Shown one piece after another: positions 11,977 to 21,425 of a stretch of DNA of 64,000 bases. Source of the DNA: Blasia pusilla (taxonomy: Eukaryota > Marchantiophyta > Marchantiopsida > Blasiales); NCBI GenBank assembly GCA_050084515.1, contig CM114275.1:22940001-23004000 (forward strand). Direction: 5' to 3'. Numbering within the stretch: the first letter of the stretch is position 1; each line of letters opens with the position of its first letter. Position numbers and translations under genes: made by a program. The notes beneath the pieces were generated by a model. That model had not been told where the DNA came from. It did no database searches and saw only the letters and a program-made list of their open reading frames with translations.

Positions 11977-12778
11977 ACAAGCAAGTCACCTTATGGGGCG
12001 CCCGTCCTCTTTGTAAAGAAGAAGGATGGGAAGTTGAGACTCTGTGTTGATTATCGGGCGCTGAATAAAGTGACGGTAAGGAATAACTATCCTCTATCAA
12101 GGATGGATGACCTCTTTGATTGATTGTCGGGTGCCAAGTATTTCAGCCGGATTGACCTGAAATCAGGATATTATCAGATTCGGATTGCCGAAGCGGATGT
12201 AGAGAAGACTGCGTGTAGAACGAGATGCGATTCGTTCAAGTTTGTGGTGATGCCTTTCGGTCTTTGTAATGCGCCTCCAACGTTCACCACTTTGATGAAC
12301 TCCATCTTTCATAAGGAGACGGATGAGTTTGTGATCATCTATATTGATGACATACTCATCTATTCGAAAACACTAGAGGAGCATGCTTGACATTTGAAGA
12401 CGGTGTTTGAGAAACTTAGGGCGAACAAGCTGTATGCAAATGCGGATAAGAGCGAGTTCGGTTTGACAAATATCAAGTTCTTGGGGCATGTGGTTAGTGC
12501 GGATGGAGTGAGTCCAGACATGGAGAAGGTAAGCGCAATTTCCGAATGGGAACCGCCTTCCACGGTGAAGGGGATGAGAAGGTTCATCGGAGTAGTCTAG
12601 TTTTAACCAGACATACGTGAAGAACTTTTCGGGAATAGTGAAACCTCTCACGGATTGGACCGCAAAGTTTGCCAATACTATATGGACCGAGGAAGTGGAT
12701 AAAGCGTTCAATCGAGTCAAAGAGATCCTCTCGTAGGAACCAGTTCTGAAACTGCCGGAGTTTGACCAACCGTTCGAG
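11977..12778 (+). pseudogene. Chromovirus reverse transcriptase (interrupted)
   Basis: The reading continues in the gag frame after the TGA at 11974. It shows [17 protein letters not shown], the first catalytic block FSRIDLKSGYYQI, MPFGLCNAP, and the catalytic YIDDILIYS, all expected for a Ty3/Gypsy enzyme. Stops lie at 12121 (TGA), 12388 (TGA), 12598 (TAG) and 12734 (TAG), with a frameshift near 12600. The three TGA codons fall where related elements commonly have arginine. The catalytic aspartates survive, so decay is recent relative to the sequence as a whole. Confidence 0.9.
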
Positions 12779-13918
12779 GTGCACACGGATGCTAGTGATT
12801 TCGCGATTGCGGGAATGTTGGTGCAAAAAGGGAGACCTGTAGCATACGAGAGCAAGAAGCTTAGCGACACCGAAAGGGGATGGCCCACTCATGAGAAAGA
12901 GTTGTTTGCGGTGGTTCACTGCTTGAGGAAGTGGCGTCACTATCTAGGACTTCACAAGACTCGAGTATTCACCGATAACATATCGCTCAAGTATTTTGAG
13001 ACCCAGGATCGCATAACACCAAAGCAACTTCGGTGGCATGATACCTTGGCATTGATGAATGTGGAGCTAATCCACAAGCCGGGGAAAGACAATGTCATTT
13101 CAGATGCGTTAAGTCGCAGGGATGAGCATATGCCATCGACGACACAAGTGTTGAGAGCAATGTTCCCTAATGAAACAGACCTGGAAAGAAGGATTCGTGA
13201 AGGATACATGAAGGATGCGCAAGCGAGGGAGTACCTTGGGAAGTTAAAGCGGGGCGAGAAGGTGGCCAATCTAAGTTTGAGATACGGCTTGCTAAGGTTT
13301 AAGCAGAGCAGGATCTATGTAGGCCAAGGCAAGCTACGGACCAAGGTGTTTGTGGAATGTCATGATGGACCTTTGGCAGGACACAAAGGGGAGAAATCCA
13401 CTCTTGTGGTTTTGACCAAAAGGTTCTTCTGGCCCAACATGAAGGAAGATGTTGCCCAATATATGAAAACATGCGTGACCTGTCAGGCGAACTGTGTTTC
13501 TTATGCGAAGAAACAAGGCTTACTTCATCCTTTGCCAATCTTGGAGGGACCCTTGCAAAGCATTAGCATGGATTTCATTACGAGTCTTCCGGAATCTGAG
13601 GGATACAACGCTATACTTGTGATAGTTGATCGGTTTAGCAAGTTGGGGAGGTTTGTGCCGACGAGAGAGTCTGCGAAGGCCTACACGACTTCCCGACTGT
13701 TCCTGGATGGTTGGTGGCGAGCGCACGGATTGCCTAGGAGCATTGTGTCCGATCGAGATCCGAAGTTTACCAGTGCCTTTTGGAAACATCTATTCATGAG
13801 GTTCCGGACCAAACTCAACTTTAGTACGGCCTTCCATCCTCAAACGGATGGGCAAACGGAAAAAGTAAACTCGGTCGTAAACCAATACTTACGCAATTAC
13901 GTGAGTGCAGACCAGTGA
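12779..13918 (+). pseudogene. Chromovirus RNase H and integrase core
   Basis: The RNase H starts at HTDASDFAIAGMLVQ and carries HEKELFAVVHCLRKWRHYL, then FTDN and KPGKDNVISDALSRR. The integrase zinc finger follows (GHKGEKST...CVTCQANC). The core shows SMDFITSLP, VSDRDPKFTS and QTDGQTEKVN, giving the D, D and E of the DDE triad. The frame stops at TGA 13916-13918 and continues in the same frame at 13919, so this stop is a point mutation. Confidence 0.92.
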
Positions 13919-14638
13919 GATTGGGCCAAGTGGTTAAGTATGGCTAAGTATTGTTACAACTCGACTAAGCATTTTGCAACCGGAGAATCTCCGTTTCTTA
14001 TGGCGTATCAAAGAGAACCAAAAGGGCCTCTTGACTTAGCTCTTTCAAAGGGCGCTACATCGACACACACTCGTCAAGCAACGGAGGAATGTTTGTTAGT
14101 GGAAATGCAGGAACGACAAGAGCGAGCGATGAAAAGTCTTGCCAAGGCTCAACTAAGGTACGTGAAGCATGCTAACAAAAGTCGGCGCCAAGTGAGTTTC
14201 CAAGTTGGGGAACAAGTGTGGTTGAGTGTAAAGAATCTCACTCTTCCGAAGGAATTGTCCGCGAAATTGTCAGCCAAGTATGCTGGACCGTATGTGATCA
14301 AGGCAAAGCCGTTTGAGGATGTGTACACATTGGAGCTGCCAAACAAGTTCAAGATTCACCCGACTTTCCATGTGTCATTATTGAAGAAGTGTCTTCAAGA
14401 CAATGTGCGTCCGGAGCAAAGGAGGATGTTGAGACCACAACCGGTCATCAGAAATGAGGAACCAGAGTTCGAGGTTGAGACCATTCTGCGTTCAGACGAG
14501 AACCACCAAATCGAGTACTTGGTCAAGTGGAAAGGCTACCATGTGAAAGAGGCGACTTGGATTGCGGAGGCGGATCTTGATCACGCGCAAGAAGCATTGT
14601 GTGACTTCAGATGGATGCAAGAAAGGCACGTGCGTTAG
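13919..14638 (+). CDS. Chromovirus integrase C-terminus with chromodomain
   Basis: This is the end of the polyprotein, in frame with the preceding integrase. It contains YCYNSTKHFATGESPF, the GPY-type module (KYAGPYVIKAK...HPTFHVSLLKKC), and a C-terminal chromodomain (PEFEVETILRSDE, then EYLVKWKGY, then ATW). The chromodomain has the aromatic and VKWKGY features of chromoviruses. In that group it guides integration to methylated histone H3 heterochromatin. The stop at 14636 is the natural end. It is not expressed as a separate protein. Confidence 0.9.
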   Translation, partial: DWAKWLSMAKYCYNSTKHFATGESPFLMAYQREPKGPLDLALSKGATSTHTRQATEECLLVEMQERQERAMKSLAKAQLRYVKHANKSRRQVSFQVGEQVWLSVKNLTLPKELSAKLSAKYAGPYVIKAKPFEDVYTLELPNKFKIHPTFHVSLLKKCLQDNVRPEQRRMLRPQPVIRNEEPEFEVETILRSDENHQIEYLVKWKGYHVKEATWIAEADLDHAQEALCDFRWMQERHVR

Positions 14639-15232
14639 TACATGGTGAAGAAATGGACATAACTTGTGACCGGAAAGCTTGGGCCGATAACCCGTTGTAA
14701 CTAGAAATGTTTAGTTGTTGCAATAAAGAAGACATGGATTTGGAGATTCGATGCTTGTATTGTAATTTTGAGTTTGGTTTGTGCAAGGCAATGAGTAGTT
14801 CTCCATATGCTTAGGATGTAAGTGAAGGAGACCAAACAATGAGTATTTGAGGTGAGAGCTTGTATTCAGATAAGGCATCTAGATCAGGACCAAGTGTTGA
14901 AGTACTAGCATTTGGGCTCGCGCTAACGTCGGCGGGGCAGATGAGTCTGTCTTGGGGTTTGTGGTGATCTCATTCATGTTGCATGACTGAACTTAGTGAC
15001 GCCCCTAGGTGGAATACAAGTGACCCAAAAGTAGTACGAGTTGGCTAGGTAGACAAGCGGTTGTTTATAAATAGTGAGTGAAGTGTTAGGTTGCAGACTT
15101 AGTGAGCTTATTTTGATAGTTAGATTAGTTTTGCAGAACTAGTCTAGGCTCATCGAAAAGAAGAAGCTAATAAGTCTAAGTGCTGCAAGCGACAACCTAA
15201 GACTTAAGCCAAAAGAGGAATTTCGGGTTAGC
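14639..15232 (+). other. Chromovirus 3' non-coding region
   Basis: This sequence lies between the end of pol and the 3' LTR remnant. I see no open frame. A TATA-like TTTATAAATAG occurs near 15064, inside sequence that is not shared with the 5' LTR. Confidence 0.5.
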
Positions 15233-15294
15233 TACCTAAATGCACGCTTCCGCAACAAACAAGATTAACGTTCAAGGAGAGTAGGCGCATGACA
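15233..15294 (+). repeat. 3' LTR remnant of the chromovirus
   Basis: Only the last 60 bases or so of the LTR are kept, from ctaaatgcacgcttccgc to gcgcatgaca. They match the end of the 5' LTR and of the solo LTR. The rest of the 3' LTR is missing, as in an internal deletion, but the outer end and the target duplication remain. Confidence 0.8.
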
Positions 15295-17012
15295 GTTGCC
15301 AAGAATGAAGGTAATCGCTTTAAGAAGGGTAGTTGTATCTTTCCATCCTCACAACACATAGTAAAAGGTGAGTTTCAAAATTTTGAGTTGTTCACCTTCT
15401 CGCATTTCCAATGTAATGCTTTACATGAATGACATAGAACCTAAAGTATGACGACCAGTTGATACACACATACTCCCTTTCAATTGTAGCTTTGTAACGT
15501 TGCTCTCCAAAAAGTTTTGAGTTGGTCTAATATTCAATAAGGTGTTGAATTTTGATGGAATAGTTTGTTGTGCATGTGTCATATGTCCATTCTCCATAGT
15601 TGAGTGACATTGTGATAGATTCAAAACTCTGAAAAAAGAAGTAAAGAATGATTGACATTAGAACATAATTTCACAGAGTTGTGGATCAAGGAAGAAAGAG
15701 AAGAAGATGAAAAAATGAAATAGAAAATTTGGTACGTAGGGAACGTTGCCAACGTCGGAGATATCTCGATGGGCACGTTATTAGCTTCTTGAACATTGCA
15801 TTCTTCTTCAAATTGAAAATTTTATCCTTCCCATATTGGAGGTCCATAATAATGGAGGGACATTCAGAAGTAGGAGCGCAACGTTGGAGCACAGGCGTTA
15901 TATGTTCTTGAGTAGGAAATCTACATTAGTAATATGAGCAATTGTAATAAAGAGGTTTTAGCACATTCATAGTCTACAATATATTTAGGAAAGTAATAAA
16001 ATAAAACAAAAAACCACACATATCATGAGAAAACGTACCTTCTTTCCTCTTCGAGAGGTTGACTTATTGCATCATGATGAGCCATGTTATTATCATTTGG
16101 AAGGGCATTGTGTGGAACAACTTCTTGGGGAATCATTCTTGAAGGTTCAATACCAACATGAAGTTCTTCTTGTTTCCTATTATATTCTCGATGATATTCT
16201 TGCCTTCTCTCTCTTAGTAGAGTATTATTTTCATGACGTTTTTAATCCTTTTACGCCTTTGTGCTTTCGCACGTAAAACCTTTCGAACATCGCGTATATC
16301 CTTAGTATTTGAAAGAATGGGAAGTCTACAAAAAGTGAAAAAAATTTATCATGGGTATGCTGAACAACATTGACCATGTAAAAAAAACCCGAGAAATTGA
16401 AATGAAATGAGATTACAGAAGAAATAGAGAAGGTTGCAAACGTTGGAGAAATGAAATGGTCGACGCAATATCAATTTGAGCATAGTTTTGGCCATGTGTA
16501 CTTGCTTCTGACACGTGCCTGGTGTCACACAACTAAAAGAATCACGAAATGGGCATGCTTGTTTACATTGTTACGTACAACATTATATGCAAGCAAATTG
16601 AAAGCAAACATCATATATGTAAGAGAAATCAAATAAAGTGACGACATATATAGATATACAAAAGCATTGGCTCACTTAAGTAAACACACATGTTCTCTTC
16701 TTGGATTGCAATCAGTGGAGATTCGTGACATGCATTTATCATAGTTTGAGGATGACGTACATTCATATCATTTGGAATTCCATTGTCGAGAATACCATCT
16801 ACTTCTAGTTGTCTTGAGGGAATGACATTAGAATATGGATTAGCAAGTTTGAGCTCCCTCCTTTTCCTTTTATATTGACGATTATATTCTCGCCTCTTCT
16901 CTCGTTCGAGACAACCTTTTCGAGTCGATTTATGCATTTTCGCCTTTGACCTACGACACATATATTATTGCGAATGTCGCGTAAATCCTTAGGGTTTGAC
17001 ATAATCGGAAGT
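15295..17012 (-). pseudogene. Helitron-like gene, N-terminal part (disrupted)
   Basis: Just right of the chromovirus the minus strand reads ALHWKCEKVNNSKF, then a stop, then TMCCEDGKIQLPFLK. This is the CxxCxAxHWxxE / CCxxGKIxLP motif that starts plant Helitron proteins. It joins the block at 8930 if the chromovirus is removed. Further upstream 16629-16961 encodes a strongly basic RRxY/RKRR peptide, as Helitron N-termini often do. A second, related basic block lies at about 16230-16330. Both follow an LPI(M/L)SN...KD(L/I)RD motif, so this part seems duplicated. The exon structure cannot be fixed. Confidence 0.65.
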
Positions 17013-18383
17013 CTGTAATATGCATTAAAAGAAAATATATTAGAAAAATCCTAAGAGATGGATTCACCATCCAAAAATTACATCCTCATAGTTATGAAAT
17101 GAAATTACAATGCATGAAGAAGACGACGTACGTTAGAGAGCTTGGGTAGTCGAAGAAGTTTTTCCTTGACAAAAGTCTACGTTCCTTTGACATTGAATGC
17201 CTTGTTCTCCTTCTCCGTCTCGTTCACTCGAAGTTGAAGGTTTGTCCTATGGTTGCGAAATTGGAATATTTGTGATGTCTTGGAGAGTTCTCTGTCTTTC
17301 TGTTAGCCTTGAAGATCCAATAGCGTCATCCATTTGCAAATGTATGGAAATATAAAATATGTATGAGGTGAAAGAAACAAAATGCTCTTCAATGATAACT
17401 TTGAGACTGAAAAAAGTCAAACAAAAATTAAGATTATATTCGTAAGATCCCCCATAATCGGGCTAATCTTAGCCATCGATTTTAGGGCTGCAAAGCTCGA
17501 CCGGTCAGATTTGACGCGGGGCTTAGGGCTTCAGACCAAGAGGGTTGGATCGGGATTGGGTGCTGAATCAGGGTAGTGCGCGGGTGCACCAAGCTCGATC
17601 AAGAGTGCAAGATCAAGGCAATGCGCGGCTGCACCGAGCTCTGCAGAGACGGTGTTAGAATGGGGTAGTTGCCTAGGGATTGTGCGGATGCACCAAGCTT
17701 TGCTGAGAGGTTCGAATGGGAGAGTTGGTTGGGGAGTGCGCACTGCACTCTTGGTAGCGATCGCAGCAGGGATTGAAGTAGGGATCAAAGATTGAGAGCG
17801 GTTCCATGGCAGCGAACTTTAAAGTGCGGAAACGCTGCAAGGAGTGCGCAATTGCACTCACATGACACTTCGCTGTTATGGTTGAAATGCTCGTGAACTG
17901 AGAGGCTGAGATCAAAATTTCAAGCTTGGAGTGTGCGGTTGCACTCAATTATGAGGTCTATATTGCAGAGATCGCGGTGTCTCTACATTGGGATTGCAAT
18001 CGCCTACAACCTCTTTATGGCTTTGATCAAGCAGGCATACTGGCTTCGATTCAAAGCACTCAGATCAAAGATTCGGAACATTGCTTGATCTTGCAATGCG
18101 CGTGTGACTTTTTTGGATGCTTTCTTCAAGAGCTTGTAACACATTTGGCGTCTAGAGTCATGGGTCACTTCAGGCCCAGATTGCTACTGCACCCATGCCT
18201 TAAGAGATGTAGAGCAGAGCTTAAGGTCGGAAGCATGATCGCATGTCTGCTTTTTTTCTACATCGTTGCAAATTCTGATTTCAATTTGGAGGTTGTTGTC
18301 TTGTATTGCTTCATGCTATTTTTGAGCTTGTAGCTTGCAAGAAGCTTGCAAGAAGCACTTGCCCATGGGTTGGGCAGGTGCGT
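17013..18383. other. Unassigned intergenic sequence
   Basis: I see no recognisable gene. From 17480 to 17960 a phrase containing gtgcaccaagctc or gtgcaccgagctc and related words recurs on a scale of about 60-100 bases, giving a weak short repeat. The open frame at 17926-18333 (+) resembles no family I know and is probably chance. Confidence 0.4.
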
Positions 18384-18523
18384 TGACGTCATGAGGAGTT
18401 GGAGAGACGACTCCTACGCCGGCTCGGGTGGAGCCAGTGTCAACCACATTGTTGGAGGTAGCCACTAGGATGAGCCACACTTGGTTGCTTTGCGCCATGG
18501 AATTGGCGACGTTGGGAGTTGGA
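18384..18523 (+). mobile_element. Isolated fragment of Gypsy family B (gag-protease linker)
   Basis: These 140 bases align with copy B4 at 55864-56005: both share a gaggagttggag start, a ccactag centre and the attggcgacgttgggagtt end. It is a lone piece of the family B element, more than 20 kb from the other right-arm copies. Confidence 0.75.
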
Positions 18524-21425
18524 TCCTTCTACCTTGCTTTGGAGATGGAAATCTAGCTTATTTTCCAAATTGATAAGGAGGGCTCATGACTCATTATATG
18601 GGAGCAATGGTCAAGAAAGACTCGACAGAAGATTGGTACATTCCAAAAATTCTAATTATGCTTCTTTAGCGTCTCGTCTGTGATTATTGTTGAGGAATAT
18701 TCCATCAAGAAAATTTTTACTCACAAATCATAATTTTATAGTCTACAATGCTCCAATTGAAGCATAAACCACTTCGACTTATAAATTTATCAGATGTTGA
18801 AATTGGCTTGGAGATAGCAAACTGCACAACTTTCCTTCACTAATTGCACTTCCCAAAGCAAGTGCGATTGCCAAATTCCATTCCCGGATAATTTTTACGG
18901 ATACTTCGGGAGATAGAGGAAGATCCAAAGTGTGGGTATTTAGGGGAATGTGGTGGAAACAAATTCACTAGAGTATGTACAACACAAGATTCCACTTACA
19001 GATCAACTATCGGAGGCTCAAAGACTTTATACATTCGAGCCGCAACTAAGCTTGACTTCCAATTGCCAATCTTCTGACAGTGAAGAGATACAACCGGGTT
19101 ACAGTGGCTTTCTGCAGATCAGGTAGCTCTATGGTTTGTAGGTAAGGGGTGTATTCCTTTGTAGGAAACACTCGCGGTTGTGCTTGAGACTTGGCCGTGA
19201 TCAGACAAGACTAAGGAGTGATCAGGGTGGCTTGTCGAACTTGGAGCTTCCCAAATTTGCAATGATATGGGAGGGCTTTCTAGTGATAGTCCGCGTCCGA
19301 GATGGGGGAAAACCACAAAGTAGCCACTCCATTTTTTTTTATCAAATTGTACCAAACTGTTGGACTGACATGCTATACAACCAAGACACTTTAATTTATT
19401 ATATTCTTGTGATAAAAAAATGTATCACATTGGTACATCAGGATGGAAGCTTGTAGAACAGAAACTTTCCCGAGGTGCCATTGAAGTGGATGTGCTCACC
19501 TCTTCATCCTCGTCTACTTGTCCAACTCTTCTCTCTTTGAAAATTTTGGTACGACCGAGAGTTAGCTGCTTCAGTGGTTAAGGTTTTGTTCAACACTTCG
19601 AACTTGCTTTCCATGTTTCCTCTCACGTTTCGGGGCATGTTGTCTACTTCCCTAACTTGGTGGCCATGATCGATTGTAGGATCTCTTGCCTTGTAGCTCT
19701 CTCCGAAGATGAGAACCGGAGTTGGCATTGGTTGCTTCTCGAGCTGGCGATATATGCTTCAACCTATTTCGACTTTGGCTCACTCAAACTCTTAGCACAT
19801 AATACTCTAGAGATCCTGCCATGGGGAGTGGTGTAGGATTGTATTATGGTGACCCACTCCTATTTCTATTGCCTTATATGCAACCATGGAAAATGCATTC
19901 AGGAAAGGAAACTCCCCAAGTAATTGGTGTGTGTGTCGTGGAAGGTATGGGAGCTCAGAGAAATGTGAGAGGACTCTCGAAAAGACGTCCAAAGCACTTG
20001 CCATAATGCTCATTAGGCGAAAATGAGCAGGGCTGTAGGATAATGGAGTTCTATGAGGAGATCTCTCAGGAGATGAATCATCCGAGTCAGAGGATAATAT
20101 GACAATGCTAACTCCTTGGCCTATCTCCATTTTTTTGAGTAATAGTCTTACTTTAGAGTTGTAGAAATACAATCACCTCCAGAGCTTCTTGTTCAGCCTG
20201 GAGCCTTATGTACACCTGAAATGAAAATGTGAAACTCAGTCAGTTTACAATAATTGTGAATAATTGTGAATACATACCAGGGCTACTACACCAGATCCCA
20301 TCAGAACATATTGCTATTGTGAATACAATAACAATGCAACATGTATGAATGAAGATATCAAACATGTAGCCTTTGGCTGAGCATTTCTACAGTACTTGGG
20401 CTTCCTTTCCTATCCACCAATAAAGAATGTGACTTACAATGACTCTAACATGAGAGTGCTCAATGTGAATCTTGATCATGAAAGTTCGAATGTTGAATGC
20501 TGAATGCTAGAGCTCAAATCTGAATTCTGAGAATGCCATGTTGAAACTGCATGGCTTCAAGACTCCCGTACGTGACAACATGCAGGTGTGCAGGTGCAAA
20601 GACTCGAGTTCAGCTTTTTATAGGCTCACATAAAGGCCCATTAAACTCCCACTCCTCCATTCCACTCTTCCACTACAATTCCCGCTCACTGGGTTGTCAT
20701 TGCAATGGGAATGGAGGAGGGCTGATGCATCATAATAAACAGCCCAGCCCACTCCTTTCCGAATTAATGGTTGCATGTAACATCCCACTCACTATCAAAG
20801 CCTTCACTTGAAGGAATCTCCAAAGAGATAAAATCTATATATTTTAATTAATACACCACTTCCCCTCCCGAGGCTCGCCACCATCCTAAAAAAAAGTAGG
20901 ATATGTTGCTATTTTATCTTATTCGGGTTGGGGGTTGCGCATTATAGTACACGAAGAGTTTCCTTAAACTTGTACTCTTTTAATTATATAGATTGCAAAA
21001 CAATCACGTGGCGCAATACCTACAAAGCATTCCATTTAAGTCCTACCTGTAGAGGTCGTAAGAAGTCAGGCCGCATACTTTAAATTCCCTTACATAAACT
21101 CTCACTCTCTCGTCAACTAGGCTACTCCAGTTTCGTGGGACTCTGAATGTGTGCGTTTCCTTCCATTCCTCTCGAGCGCAGGTCTGAATCGAATTGCGCC
21201 GTGGCGGGTGGCATTGCGGAGCTCAATCGGGAGTAGGTGATAGAGAGCCGTCATGGAGAGAGTTCGGGATCTCCCGCTGCCTTCTGGTGCTCGTGTCGGA
21301 GATGGGTGTCAGTAGCGGCTGCTGGCGCTGCTTCTGGTGGAGTTTGGGAGGTAGAGGAGAAGGCGTGCTCGGGGGTTCCGTGGGGAATTCATTGGGATTT
21401 GATGGAATTATGAGACGGAGGAGCT
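18524..21425. other. Region upstream of the PPR gene
   Basis: I see no clear gene. A minus-strand frame at 19807-20172 encodes a peptide with VSIVILSSDSDDS, a hydrophobic run followed by acidic serines that resembles a SUMO-interacting motif. The peptide has no other recognisable domain. The last 300 bases or so should hold the promoter and leader of the PPR gene. A TTTAAAT at about 21080 is the only TATA-like site and is weak evidence. Confidence 0.35.

Larger units (their letters stand above)
8931..15294 (+). mobile_element. Chromovirus-type Ty3/Gypsy retrotransposon (family A)
   Basis: The order is 5' LTR (8931-9961), tRNA-Met primer site (9964-9975), gag-protease, reverse transcriptase, RNase H, integrase with chromodomain, and a 3' LTR remnant (15233-15294). 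Flanks are GTTGT (8926-8930) and GTTGC (15295-15299), a 5-bp target duplication with one C/T difference. It sits inside the Helitron-like gene, whose two halves read on either side. It is defective: at least seven premature stops, two or more frameshifts and loss of most of the 3' LTR. Confidence 0.92.

Noticed and set aside
17926-18333. Plus-strand frame of 135 residues
   Set aside because: Composition and lack of any domain or homologue suggest chance. It overlaps short repeat phrases.
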